Origin: Streptomyces sp. MUM 2J
Lineage (GTDB): Bacteria; Actinomycetota; Actinomycetes; Streptomycetales; Streptomycetaceae
NCBI RefSeq assembly: GCF_022414535.1
Contig: NZ_JADWYM010000005.1
Span: 244,004 to 308,003 of the forward strand
DNA: 64,000 bases
Reading direction: 5' to 3'
The stretch's first letter is position 1. The number at the start of each line of letters is the position of its first letter. The translations under genes were made by a program, and so were the position numbers. The notes under the pieces are model-generated. The model saw only the letters and a program-made list of their open reading frames with translations, did no database searches and was not told the origin of the DNA. This document shows positions 1 to 8,189 of the stretch, piece by piece.

Positions 1-2
1 CC

Positions 3-1574
3 CCCGCCGAGCTGGCCGCGAAGGAGGCGGGGCTGTCCGTCACCGAGTTCTGCGCGCAGGCCCACGACGCCCAGAAGGCGGTCTACGACGGCTTCGCGCT
101 CGCCTTCGACTACTTCGGCCGCAGCTCCAGCCCGCAGAACGTGGAGATCACGCAGCACTTCGCCCGCAGGCTGAACGAGAACGGCTTCATCGAGGAGCGC
201 GCGATCCGGCAGGTGTACTCGCCCGCCGACGGCCGCTTCCTGCCCGACCGCTACGTGGAGGGCACCTGCCCGCACTGCGGTTACGACAAGGCCCGCGGCG
301 ACCAGTGCGAGAACTGCACCCGGGTCCTCGACCCGACCGACCTGATCAACCCGCGTTCGGCGATCTCCGGTTCCACGGACCTGGAGGTCCGCGAGACCAA
401 GCACCTCTTCCTCCTGCAGTCCAAGCTGCAGCACGAGGTCGAGGAGTGGGTGGCCCGCCACGAGAACGACTGGCCGCACCTGGCCGCGTCGATCGCCCGC
501 AAGTGGCTGACCGAGGGCCTGCACGACCGTGCGATCACCCGGGACCTGGACTGGGGCGTCCCGGTCCCGGCCGACACCTGGCCGGAGCTCGCGGCCGAGG
601 GCAAGGTGTTCTACGTCTGGTTCGACGCACCGATCGAGTACATCGGTGCGACGAAGGAATGGGCGGACGCGGCGCCCGACGGCGAGACCCGGGACTGGAG
701 GTCCTGGTGGTACGAGGCGGACCTGGGCGACGACCCGGTGCGCTACACCGAGTTCATGGCGAAGGACAACGTCCCCTTCCACACGGTGATGTTCCCGGCC
801 ACCGAGCTGGGTGTGCGCGAGCCGTGGAAGAAGGTCGACTACGTCAAGGCGTTCAACTGGCTGACGTACTACGGCGGCAAGTTCTCCACCTCGCAGAAGC
901 GCGGCGTCTTCACCGACCACGCGCTGGAGATCCTCCCGGCGGACTACTGGCGCTACTTCCTCATCGCCAACGCGCCGGAGTCCGACGACTCCTCCTTCAC
1001 CTGGGAGCACTTCACGGCGACGGTCAACAAGGACCTCGCCGACACCCTCGGCAACTTCGTCAACCGCGTCCTGTCCTTCTCCCGCAAGCGCTTCGGCGAC
1101 GAGGTCCCGGCGGGCGGCGAGCCGGGCGAGGCGGAGGCGCGGCTGGGGGAGGAGATCGCGGGTCTCCTGTCCGACTACGAGTCGCACATGGAGTCCCTGC
1201 AGTTCCGCAAGGCGGCTACCGCCCTGCGTGCCCTGTGGTCCGCGGGCAACTCCTACCTGGAGGAGAAGGCCCCCTGGCTGGAGATCAAGACCGACAAGGA
1301 CGGCGCGGCGCTGACGCTGCGCACGGCGATGAACCTGATCCACCTGTACGCGGTGGTGTCCGAGCCGTTCATCCCGGCGTCGGCGCGGACGATGCGCGAG
1401 GCGTTCGCGCTGCCGGAGGACACGGCGGTCTGGGTGACGCCGGACGAGGCCCGCGCCCTCACGTCCGTGCCCGCCGGCACGCCCTTCACCGTCCCGCCGG
1501 TGCTGTTCGCCAAGCTCACGGACGATGACCTGGAGAACTACAAGGAGCGCTTCGGCGGCGAGCCGACGGAGTAG
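3..1574 (+). CDS. metG: Methionyl-tRNA synthetase, 5' truncated by window
   Basis: Charges tRNA-Met with methionine in the cytoplasm (class Ia aminoacyl-tRNA synthetase). The frame is open from base 3 and the N-terminal HIGH region lies outside the window, so this is a partial gene. Seen here: the zinc-knuckle insertion with two CxxC pairs (CPHCGYDK...CENC, about bases 268-318), the [10 protein letters not shown] core stretch, the KMSKS-equivalent loop written as FSTSQKRG (about bases 883-906), and the alpha-helical anticodon-binding domain with the [10 protein letters not shown] segment. The STSQ form of the KMSKS loop is one that occurs in this MetRS subfamily. A strong hairpin follows 24 bp after the stop. 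Confidence 0.97.
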   Translation, partial: PAELAAKEAGLSVTEFCAQAHDAQKAVYDGFALAFDYFGRSSSPQNVEITQHFARRLNENGFIEERAIRQVYSPADGRFLPDRYVEGTCPHCGYDKARGDQCENCTRVLDPTDLINPRSAISGSTDLEVRETKHLFLLQSKLQHEVEEWVARHENDWPHLAASIARKWLTEGLHDRAITRDLDWGVPVPADTWPELAAEGKVFYVWFDAPIEYIGATKEWADAAPDGETRDWRSWWYEADLGDDPVRYTEFMAKDNVPFHTVMFPATELGVREPWKKVDYVKAFNWLTYYGGKFSTSQKRGVFTDHALEILPADYWRYFLIANAPESDDSSFTWEHFTATVNKDLADTLGNFVNRVLSFSRKRFGDEVPAGGEPGEAEARLGEEIAGLLSDYESHMESLQFRKAATALRALWSAGNSYLEEKAPWLEIKTDKDGAALTLRTAMNLIHLYAVVSEPFIPASARTMREAFALPEDTAVWVTPDEARALTSVPAGTPFTVPPVLFAKLTDDDLENYKERFGGEPTE

Positions 1575-1598
1575 CCGGAGGGGTGAGCGGGACGGAAC

Positions 1599-1641
1599 GC
1601 GGGCCGGGTGCCGGTCCCTGCGGCCCCTCCACCCGGCCCGC
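1599..1641 (+). terminator. Rho-independent-type terminator after metG
   Basis: Perfect 12-bp inverted repeat (GCGGGCCGGGTG at 1599-1610, CACCCGGCCCGC at 1630-1641) starting 24 bp after the metG stop. There is no clear T-run, as usual in streptomycetes. Confidence 0.7.
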
Positions 1642-1650
1642 GGTGGCGGG

Positions 1651-1678
1651 GCGGGTGCGGCCGGCCGGTCGCACCCGC
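1651..1678 (-). terminator. Hairpin terminator of the 1694-1996 gene
   Basis: Perfect 9-bp arms (GCGGGTGCG at 1651-1659, CGCACCCGC at 1670-1678) just beyond the stop of the minus-strand membrane protein. With the preceding hairpin it closes a convergent gene pair. Confidence 0.55.
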
Positions 1679-1693
1679 CCGCTCCGGTTGGTC

Positions 1694-1996
1694 CTACTCG
1701 CCGCGCACGAACCGGCCGACGGCATGCAGGATCCGGTCCAGCAGTTCCCTCAGGAGGACCAGGCCGGCCCCCGCCAGGCACACGCGGGCCGCCCCCCAGC
1801 TCCCCGCCGCCGCGGCGCGCGTGTAGGAGGCGACCCACGGGCCGCTGTGCCCCAGGTCCCAGGTCGGCCGGTCCGGCCAGTCGGCGCCGACGGCGCTGCT
1901 CACCGTCCAGCAGACCGCCGCGACCACGGTGAGCCAGAACGCCGCGATGACCAGACTCCGCAGCAGCACGTACCGCCGCTCGCCCCCGTATGACAT
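1694..1996 (-). CDS. Small two-helix membrane protein
   Basis: A 100-residue hypothetical integral membrane protein. Two hydrophobic segments are visible, one near residues 14-36 (LVIAAFWLTVVAAVCWTVSS) and one near residues 70-88 (ARVCLAGAGLVLLRELLD), with a basic C-terminus (FVRGE). I chose ATG 1996 because a GAGGAGGG Shine-Dalgarno lies directly upstream; a longer in-frame start at 2041 has no such site. I recognise no characterised family. It converges on metG and is divergent from the PH-domain gene. Confidence 0.75.
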   Translation of the reverse strand: MSYGGERRYVLLRSLVIAAFWLTVVAAVCWTVSSAVGADWPDRPTWDLGHSGPWVASYTRAAAAGSWGAARVCLAGAGLVLLRELLDRILHAVGRFVRGE

Positions 1997-2126
1997 GTCG
2001 TCCCCCTCCTCGGACGAACTACTGTACGCATCAACCTCCACCCGTTATACATGTCGCTGTTCGATCTCAGTGATCCACTGGAACGTGAGCGCGCGTCTGC
2101 GCCCGTCAAGCGGGGGGTTTCATCTC

Positions 2127-2492
2127 ATGGCACTGTTCGGCAACGCGCATCCCATCGACCCGGCGGAGGCCCAGAAGGACTACGCCCGTCTGCTGGGTCA
2201 GGGCGAACAGGTGCAGGCGGCGTTCCTGCTGGTGCGCGACACCATCATCTTCACCGACCGGCGCCTGCTGCTGGTCGACAAGCAGGGCATCACCGGCAAG
2301 AAGGTGGAGTACCACTCCATCCCGTACCGCAGCATCACCCACTTCGCGGTGGAGACCGCCGGCACCTTCGACCTCGACGCCGAGCTGAAGATCTGGGTGT
2401 CGGGCAACTCGGTCCCGATCGAGAAGACCTTCACCAAGGGCGTCGACATCTACGAGGTGCAGGCGATCCTCACCCAGTTCGTGGCGAAGTAG
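2127..2492 (+). CDS. Bacterial PH-domain protein (bPH_1)
   Basis: A 121-residue single-domain protein of the bacterial pleckstrin-homology family (PF08000 type). Features include the FTDRRLLLVDKQGITGKK beta-strand turn, the YHSIPYRSITHFAVETAG segment and the C-terminal helix DIYEVQAILTQF. Such proteins form soluble ring oligomers; no enzymatic activity is known. ATG 2127 is preceded by a G-rich tract (CGGGGGGTTT), a plausible ribosome site. The gene stands alone, so the context gives no function. Confidence 0.9.
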   Translation: MALFGNAHPIDPAEAQKDYARLLGQGEQVQAAFLLVRDTIIFTDRRLLLVDKQGITGKKVEYHSIPYRSITHFAVETAGTFDLDAELKIWVSGNSVPIEKTFTKGVDIYEVQAILTQFVAK

Positions 2493-2637
2493 GCCCGGGA
2501 CGGGCCCAGGACGGCCCCGGTGCCGCGGCACCGGGGCCCTCGGCCGGGTCGGCATGCGGGACCGCGCGCCTGGCCCGGGCGGCGGCCCGCGTCTGGCAGA
2601 GTGCTGCCCGAACCCACCCTTCTCCCCCCTGGGCCCC

Positions 2638-3333
2638 GTGAACCTCCCCGACCCGCACCGCCGACTCCTCTCGGACGTCGTCACCGCAGACCTCCCCCAC
2701 ACGCTCGTCCTCGCCGGCGGCTACGCCCTCCAGGCGCACGGCCTCGTGGACCGGCCGCACGCCAACGTGGACATGGCGACGGAGAGCCAGGAACCGACGG
2801 ACCGGCTCGCCGAGGCGGTGGCGACCGCGCTCCGCAGCCGCGCCCGCGACGTCGCACCGGGGTCCGTCACCCCGCTCACGGCACACCTCTCGGTCACGGA
2901 CCCGCCCACGGGCGAACGGTGCGACCTGATCCTCCACAAGGAGACGCTCTGGCACCCGCCGGTCCTCACGGACCTCGGCCCGACCCTGAGCCTGGAGGAC
3001 GCGGTCGGTACGAAGATCAGGGCCCTGTACGACCGGGGCGCCGCCGTCGACCTCATCGACGCCCGCGCAGCCGCGGCCCGTTTCACCCTGCCCGACCTGG
3101 AGGACCTGGGCCGTCGCCACGCGCACGACCCCTTCGACCTGCCGACTTACCGGTCCCGGCTGGAGGGCAGCGACTGGTACCCGGACGCCGCGTTCACCGC
3201 GTACGGCCTGACGGAGGCGGACATCGCCGCCCTCCGCGCCTGGGCCCAGCACTGGTCCGACGACATCGCGGAACGCCTGCTGGAGGACGGCGCCAACCCG
3301 GACACGGAGGACGGCTCCGAACCCGACGCGTGA
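2638..3333 (+). CDS. AbiEii/AbiGii-type nucleotidyltransferase, orphan
   Basis: About 231 residues of the DUF1814/AbiEii nucleotidyltransferase family, the toxin half of type IV abortive-infection pairs. The signature region GGYALQAHGLVDRPHANVDMATES is present, but the usual acidic D-x-D pair reads N-V-D here, so the first metal ligand is replaced. A YDRG-AAVDLID segment and a C-terminal helical region follow. No AbiEi antitoxin gene is adjacent: the upstream gene is a PH-domain protein and the downstream gene is convergent. The start is uncertain; GTG 2638 begins the conserved NLPDPHRRLL region, while ATG 2554 would add 28 residues. An inactive or repurposed transferase is possible. Confidence 0.8.
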   Translation: MNLPDPHRRLLSDVVTADLPHTLVLAGGYALQAHGLVDRPHANVDMATESQEPTDRLAEAVATALRSRARDVAPGSVTPLTAHLSVTDPPTGERCDLILHKETLWHPPVLTDLGPTLSLEDAVGTKIRALYDRGAAVDLIDARAAAARFTLPDLEDLGRRHAHDPFDLPTYRSRLEGSDWYPDAAFTAYGLTEADIAALRAWAQHWSDDIAERLLEDGANPDTEDGSEPDA

Positions 3334-3363
3334 AGCCCGCCCGGCCCACGGGCCGGCGAGAGG

Positions 3364-3576
3364 TCAGCTCCCGGACGCGTACCCCACGAACTCCGCCCAG
3401 GCCTCCGGCGACAGCGCCAGCCGGGGACCGGCGTCACGGTGCTTGGAGTCCCGGACGTGGACGGTGCCGGGGGTGGTGGCGATCTCGACGCAGGACTCGC
3501 CGTCGTTGCCGCTGCTGTAGCTGCTCTTGAACCACGCCGGTTCGGCAGTGTCCCCGGCGGAGACCTTGCGGATCAT
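3364..3576 (-). CDS. DUF397 small protein, partner of XRE regulator
   Basis: A 70-residue DUF397 protein with the family signature WFKSSYSSGNDGESCVEIA, the VRDSK strand and a C-terminal AWAEFVGY. In streptomycetes such proteins are encoded next to XRE/DUF5753 regulators and behave as their partners (WhiJ/AbaA-type modules). The start ATG 3576 overlaps the stop of the upstream regulator by 4 bp (ATGA), which indicates translational coupling. Confidence 0.93.
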   Translation of the reverse strand: MIRKVSAGDTAEPAWFKSSYSSGNDGESCVEIATTPGTVHVRDSKHRDAGPRLALSPEAWAEFVGYASGS

Positions 3577-4448
3577 GTTTCTCCCAGCAGTTGCTCGATG
3601 AAGGCCAGCGACTCCCACGGCGGGAAGGCCTGCGCCCGGATGGTGCCATAGCGCAGCTCAAGGATGCGGAGCTGCCTCAGGTCGGTCACGGGACGACCGC
3701 TGAAGGCTCCGTCGGAACGCCCGACCGCCGAACCGTCCGCGAACTTCAGCAACTCGATCCTGCCGTCCAAGCCGGAATGGACTTCGACGCGTGTCGGCAT
3801 CACCTGGAGGGTGACGTTGCGCAACCGGCCCACCTCCAACAGGCGTTCGAGCTGCTGACGCCACACCATTGTGCCTCCGAGCGGGCGTCGCAGCGGTGCC
3901 TCTTCCAGGACGAAGTGAATCGACGGGGCCGGTTCGCGCGCGAAGACCGACTGCCGCGCCAGGCGAGCGGCCACCATGCGTTCCACGTCGTCCGGTGAGT
4001 ACGGCGGCTGCGCCGCCTCGATCAGGGCGCGGGCATGCTCCGGAGTCTGCAACAACCCGTGCACACTGTGGCATTCGTACAGGCCGATCTCGACGGCCTT
4101 GGCCTCCATCTGCGCCAGATCCCGCACCTTCTTCGGGTACCGGACCTTGTTGACGTCCTCCTTCATCGCCGAGAGCAGGCCGCCCGCGCCCAGCGCCTCG
4201 TCCGCCCTGTCCAGATACTCGGGTCGGGGAATCCGCTTCCCGGCCTCGATCTTGTAGACGAGGTCCTCGCCGTATCCGACCGCCCGGCCGAAGTCGGCGG
4301 CCCGCATGCCCACGGCCTCCCGCCGCAGCTTCAACTGCCGTCCCACGGTGGCGACGACGGCGACGCCCCACTCGTCGTCCGGATCCACCTCCCATCCCGG
4401 CTCGTCCGCCTCGGTCCTGAGCCGCCCTACCTCACCGTCCACCGACAT
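3573..4448 (-). CDS. XRE-family regulator with DUF5753 (WhiJ-like)
   Basis: A 291-residue DNA-binding protein. The N-terminal half carries a Cro/C1-type helix-turn-helix (about residues 34-90: RQLKLRREAVGMRAADFGRAVGYGEDLVYKIEAGKRIP), and the C-terminal half is the DUF5753 ligand/partner domain (residues about 110-285, with LLQTPEHARALI and the HFVLEEAPLRRP segment). It is translationally coupled to the DUF397 gene and divergent from a GHKL ATPase gene, which is the usual composition of WhiJ-type developmental switch sets. The target promoter is unknown; the 160-bp divergent region 4449-4610 is the natural candidate. Confidence 0.93.
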   Translation of the reverse strand: MSVDGEVGRLRTEADEPGWEVDPDDEWGVAVVATVGRQLKLRREAVGMRAADFGRAVGYGEDLVYKIEAGKRIPRPEYLDRADEALGAGGLLSAMKEDVNKVRYPKKVRDLAQMEAKAVEIGLYECHSVHGLLQTPEHARALIEAAQPPYSPDDVERMVAARLARQSVFAREPAPSIHFVLEEAPLRRPLGGTMVWRQQLERLLEVGRLRNVTLQVMPTRVEVHSGLDGRIELLKFADGSAVGRSDGAFSGRPVTDLRQLRILELRYGTIRAQAFPPWESLAFIEQLLGET

Positions 4449-4610
4449 GCGCGCCCCTCCGACGTACCGCCACCGCCTCGTACCGCGACGCCCCTACCCG
4501 CGCGCACCGCCCCGACAAGCCCGGACACCACCGGACAAGCGCCGGACAGTCACCGTACGCATCGGCGCCGTCACTCCTCACGGTAGGCGGCTCCGGCCAC
4601 GCTGAGTGAC

Positions 4611-5177
4611 GTGAATCAGGAAATGACCGCCGCCGCAGAGCGGCTCGCTCAACCCGCCCGTCCCGTCCGCAACTTCAGCGTCCTGCTGTCCCCGACCCCA
4701 CGCGGCGCCCGGCTTGCGCGGCTCCTCGCCGTCGAGCAACTGCGCACTTGGGAGCTGCCGTTGGATCCCGCGCGGCACGTCGTCGCCGAACTGGCGAACA
4801 ACGCGTCCACGCACGGCCACGTCCCCGGCCGGAACTTCCGCCTTCTGCTGTACGTCGTCGGCGCGGTCCTGCGCATCGAGGTCACCGACACGCGCGGTGA
4901 CCGGCTCCCGCCGCACCGGGACGCGGTGCGCGACGGCGCGGGCGGTCACGGGCTGGCGCTCGTGGACGCGTTCGCCGACCGCTGGGGCGTGGCTGCGGGG
5001 CTGCCTCCGCGCAAGACGGTCTGGGCCGAACTCGACGTCCCGCCTGCGGAGTCACCGGAACCCGACGGCCCGCGCCCCGGTGCCGCGGGCGGTCTTCTCC
5101 AAGGACCACCAGGGGGAAAGAACTCCCGCCAAGCCCCACCCCTCCCTCCCGCCGGGCGCACTCACTCCCGCGAGTGA
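4611..5177 (+). CDS. GHKL ATPase, anti-sigma-factor-like (HATPase_c_2)
   Basis: A 188-residue protein with a single RsbW/SpoIIAB-type ATP-binding fold. The N box reads VVAELANNASTHGHVPG, the G1 region is VTDTRGD, and the G2-like region is GAGGHGLALVDAFADRWGV. The last 35 residues are proline-rich and probably disordered. Such proteins either phosphorylate anti-anti-sigma factors or bind sigma factors. It is divergent from the XRE/DUF397 operon, completing a WhiJ-like set. Start GTG 4611 was chosen; ATG 4623 would shorten it by 4 residues. Confidence 0.88.
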   Translation: MNQEMTAAAERLAQPARPVRNFSVLLSPTPRGARLARLLAVEQLRTWELPLDPARHVVAELANNASTHGHVPGRNFRLLLYVVGAVLRIEVTDTRGDRLPPHRDAVRDGAGGHGLALVDAFADRWGVAAGLPPRKTVWAELDVPPAESPEPDGPRPGAAGGLLQGPPGGKNSRQAPPLPPAGRTHSRE

Positions 5178-5252
5178 ATATGCCCAACTGGACTGGATCC
5201 GGGACCGGTTGCGTGCCCTACGCTCAGCGCGACACCACCGCAGACATGCGAC

Positions 5253-5288
5253 GGCCCCCGCCGGGACTGCCATCCCAGTGCGAGGGCC
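5253..5288 (+). promoter_or_regulatory. Hairpin leader upstream of the 5317 regulator
   Basis: A two-step stem: outer GGCCC (5253-5257) with GGGCC (5284-5288), CGC with GCG, and inner GGGA (5263-5266) with TCCC (5273-5276). It ends 28 bp before the start codon, so it would fold in the 5' leader. A role in translation or attenuation is inference. Confidence 0.45.
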
Positions 5289-5316
5289 TGACCACCAAGG
5301 AAGCAGGACCTTCCCG

Positions 5317-6168
5317 ATGGATACCGAGAACCCTAACGCGCGCTCGCGTCCGCAGTCCCGGCTCCCGGGGAAAAACCACCCGCAGGCGCGGCCGGATTCG
5401 GGCGTGGTCCACGACAGCGCCCGCCACACCGAGAACTTCACGGTGATCGGCAACCATCTCGCCCAGCACGAGGAGCTGTCCCTGCTCGCCATCGGGCTGG
5501 GCTGCCACATCCAGTCGCCGCCCAAGGGCAGTCCGGTCGGCATCAAGTCCCTTGCCGACCGCTTCCCCGAGGGACCCACCCGGATCGCCGCCGCGCTGCG
5601 GGAGCTCGAAGCCCACGGCTATCTGCGCCGCACCCGCGAGCGCAGGCCCGGCGGGCAGGTCGTCACCCGCACGGTGTTCTGCAACAAGCCCGGGCACCGG
5701 GGTGCCCCGGCCGGGAGTCCCCGCAGGCCCGCCCGCCGTCCGGCACCGGAGAAGCCGCCGCCGCGCAGGCACCTGCCCGCCGTGCCGCAGCCCGCGGCAC
5801 CCTCGCCCGGCATCCTCCGGGCGGCTGTCGACGTCCTGGCCGGACTCCGCCGCCTCGACCCCCGGCTGCTGCTGTCCGCGACGGACACCGAACACCTCGC
5901 TCCGGGCGTCGCCGCCTGGCTGGAACGCGACCTGCCCCCATCCGCCGTGCGCCGCGCCCTGACGGACCGCCTGCCGGCGGAACCGCTGGCCCGGCCGGCC
6001 GCGCTGCTGGCCCACCGCCTGACCGCTCAGCTGCCGCCACCACCGCCGTTCCGGCCCCCCGTCCCACCGGCCCCGGAGCCCAGACACCCCTGGCAGACCT
6101 GCGACACCTGCGACCGCGCCTTCCGGGCCCCCGCCCCCGGCCAATGCCGCGACTGCCGAACGGGTTGA
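5317..6168 (+). CDS. Winged-helix regulator with C-terminal CxxC zinc finger
   Basis: A 283-residue protein. An N-terminal winged-helix region (about residues 55-110: IGLGCHIQSPP..IKSLADRFPEGPTRIAAALRELEAHGYLRRTRER) resembles the replication-initiation/MarR-like helix-turn-helix of streptomycete regulators. A proline/arginine-rich linker follows, and the C-terminus has two CxxC knuckles (CDTCDRAF, CRDC) likely to bind zinc. ATG 5317 follows an AAGCAGGA ribosome site and a structured leader. Paralogues with this plan are common in Streptomyces, but I know no characterised function. Confidence 0.8.
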   Translation: MDTENPNARSRPQSRLPGKNHPQARPDSGVVHDSARHTENFTVIGNHLAQHEELSLLAIGLGCHIQSPPKGSPVGIKSLADRFPEGPTRIAAALRELEAHGYLRRTRERRPGGQVVTRTVFCNKPGHRGAPAGSPRRPARRPAPEKPPPRRHLPAVPQPAAPSPGILRAAVDVLAGLRRLDPRLLLSATDTEHLAPGVAAWLERDLPPSAVRRALTDRLPAEPLARPAALLAHRLTAQLPPPPPFRPPVPPAPEPRHPWQTCDTCDRAFRAPAPGQCRDCRTG

Positions 6169-6294
6169 CGCGACGGACGGGGGCGCCCCGGGCACCGTCC
6201 GCGGCAGAGTCCTCCGGGCGACCGCGGTAGGAGTTCGTCAGGCGCTTGCGCCCAGGAGCGCCCGCGCCCGGGAACCCGCGTGTCCTGTGCGCCT

Positions 6295-6328
6295 CGGGCC
6301 CGGCCCGGGGTGGTCCGGGCCGGGCCCG
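6295..6328. terminator. Strong GC hairpin
   Basis: Perfect 14-bp arms (CGGGCCCGGCCCGG at 6295-6308, CCGGGCCGGGCCCG at 6315-6328) with a 6-nt loop between two convergent genes. It could terminate transcription from both sides. Confidence 0.65.
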
Positions 6329-6334
6329 ACAGAA

Positions 6335-6417
6335 GAGCACGGTCCGCCGGCGGACGTCGGGGGCGTCCGGCGGCGAACCGTGCTCACCTGTTCGGCGCCG
6401 GGTCGTCACGACCCGGC
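6335..6417 (-). terminator. Two further hairpins after the surface-protein gene
   Basis: GAGCACGGT-CGCCGG (6335-6350) pairs with CCGGCGGCGAACCGTGCTC (6367-6385), and GCCGGGTCGT (6397-6406) pairs with ACGACCCGGC (6408-6417) with a 1-nt loop. The second begins 9 bp beyond the stop of the minus-strand gene. Confidence 0.55.
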
Positions 6418-6425
6418 TGCCACCG

Positions 6426-7841
6426 TCAGGCGGACGGCGTGGAGCGGCGCTTGCGCAGGAAGAAGACCAGTCCGCCACCGGCCAGCACCAGGGCACCGGC
6501 CACGCCCGCGATCACCGGGGTGGCGCTGCTGCCGCCGGTCTGGGCCAGGCCGCCACCGGTGGTGGTGGTACCGGGCGTGTTGGCACCGGGCGTGGAGGTG
6601 CTGGGCGCCGGGGTGCTCGCCGAGGGGCTGGGCGAGGGGCCGGCGGTGGTGCAGTCCAGGACGCCGTGGGTCTCCCACGGGCCGTAGCCGGCCGCACTGT
6701 CGATCTTGATGTCGTACGGCTGGTCCTCGTCGACCTTCACCAGGACGGTCTCGGACTTGCCCGGCTGGACCGTGTGGGTCTCGCCGTTCAGGGTGAAGGT
6801 GAACTCCTGGTCACCGCTGTTCGCGGCGGTCACCTGGATGCCGCCCGCGGCGCAGTCCTTCTCGAAGGTCACGGCCGGGATCGGGCCCTTGTGCTCCTTC
6901 GGCGCCCAGGCGCCGGACGCGGTCGCGGTCACCGGCACGTCGGTGCTGCCGGCCAGGATCAGCGTCTGGCTCTTCTTGTCGACGGGGGCGAAGACCCGGC
7001 CGACCTCGATCCGGGTGGTGGTGGAGGCGGTGAGGGTGCCCTCGCCCTTGGGCGCGTCCGCCGGCACCTTGAAGAACAGCTTGTCGCCGTTGGTGGCGGT
7101 GGTGGCGGCCTGGCCGTCCGCGTCGACCACGGTCACCCCGGCGGCCTCGGACTTCTGGTCGAGGCTCACCGAGACCTTGTCGGCACTGGTGCTGACGGTG
7201 ACCGGTCCGACGCTGTCGCCGCTGTTGCCCGAGACGCTGTCCGGGGTGAGCTGCAGCGAGGGCAGCGGCTCGTCGGCGGAGCCGTGCTGCTCGGCCTGCT
7301 CCTCCAGCCACTTCGTGACCTTGTCGGCGCCCTTGTTGCGCGGGTGCGCGTTCACGCCGTCGGAGAAGTGCCAGATGGCCGCCTGGGTCGCGGCGGCGGC
7401 GGTGTCCGCGTTCAGCTTGGCACCGACCTTGGAGCCGAGTGCGTGCGGCTGGACCACGGGGTAGGCGTGCTGGAGGATCCAGCGGATCTTGCCCAGCCGT
7501 TCCTTCTTGGCCGACAGGACGGAGTGGTCCCAGTCGGTCTCGGTGTACTTGGTGCCGTCGTACGTGGGGTTGTGGATGTCGATGCAGTAGGTCTCGAGCT
7601 CGGCGCCCTTCATGGTCAGGCGCATGGTGCCGCCGGTGAGGTGTTCCTGGGCGTGACCCGACCCGTCGAGGATGTCGATGCGGCCGCCGTGGATGATGTC
7701 GCCCAGAACGGCGACGTCGGTATCGGTCCCCTCGTCGGCCGACGCCGCTCCGGCGAAGGCGACACTTCCGGCACAGAGCATGCCCGTCGCGAGCATGACA
7801 CCAGCAACGGACGGTATGGACCGCCCGCGAACTCGGAACAT
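6426..7841 (-). CDS. Sortase-anchored TQXA thioester-domain surface protein
   Basis: A 471-residue secreted protein. A Sec signal peptide with a hydrophobic core (VAGVMLATGMLCAGSVAFA) is followed by an ASADE cleavage region. The N-terminal thioester domain shows the reactive cysteine (ETYCIDIHNP) and the partner glutamine in TQAAIWHFSDG (TQXA signature), which form an internal Cys-Gln bond able to bind host or surface nucleophiles. Two beta-sandwich repeats follow, then a Ser/Thr/Pro stalk, the sorting signal LAQTG, a membrane helix and a KRR tail. LAXTG is the class E sortase signal of streptomycetes. ATG 7841 has a strong GGGAGGAGA site. It stands alone. Confidence 0.93.
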   Translation of the reverse strand: MFRVRGRSIPSVAGVMLATGMLCAGSVAFAGAASADEGTDTDVAVLGDIIHGGRIDILDGSGHAQEHLTGGTMRLTMKGAELETYCIDIHNPTYDGTKYTETDWDHSVLSAKKERLGKIRWILQHAYPVVQPHALGSKVGAKLNADTAAAATQAAIWHFSDGVNAHPRNKGADKVTKWLEEQAEQHGSADEPLPSLQLTPDSVSGNSGDSVGPVTVSTSADKVSVSLDQKSEAAGVTVVDADGQAATTATNGDKLFFKVPADAPKGEGTLTASTTTRIEVGRVFAPVDKKSQTLILAGSTDVPVTATASGAWAPKEHKGPIPAVTFEKDCAAGGIQVTAANSGDQEFTFTLNGETHTVQPGKSETVLVKVDEDQPYDIKIDSAAGYGPWETHGVLDCTTAGPSPSPSASTPAPSTSTPGANTPGTTTTGGGLAQTGGSSATPVIAGVAGALVLAGGGLVFFLRKRRSTPSA

Positions 7842-8126
7842 AGCTACGTCTCCTCCCGACGGCCGCACGGCATGGCGGACCGCCGACATGCCGCGCCCCC
7901 AGAACGCGGCTCGTGTTGGTCGCCGCACATCCTAGGGATTCCGGAGCCCCGGCGTACCACCGGGTCGGAAGTGAATCGTCGGGCACGTGGTGAGGGTGGA
8001 GCCCGGAATGGCAGGGAAGTTGACGGTACGTCAGGTATGACCCGGGGGCCGGGCGAGCCCCTGTCCGGGTCCGCCCCACCCGTCAGGCCGACCCGGCGAC
8101 CCCGGCCCGCGCGGGCCCGCACACGG
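7842..8126. other. Intergenic region, no gene seen
   Basis: 285 bp upstream of the surface-protein gene and downstream of aspS. It must hold the promoter of the 7841 gene, but I see no convincing -10/-35 pair and no coding frame with streptomycete codon bias. Confidence 0.5.
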
Positions 8127-8175
8127 CGAGGCGCCCGGCCCCGGGGGCTCGTCCGCCCCGGGTCCGGGCGCCTCG
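8127..8175 (-). terminator. aspS terminator
   Basis: Perfect 12-bp arms (CGAGGCGCCCGG at 8127-8138, CCGGGCGCCTCG at 8164-8175) with a further C/G-rich internal stem, 15 bp beyond the aspS stop. Confidence 0.75.
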
Positions 8176-8189
8176 GCGCCGGCCGGTGT

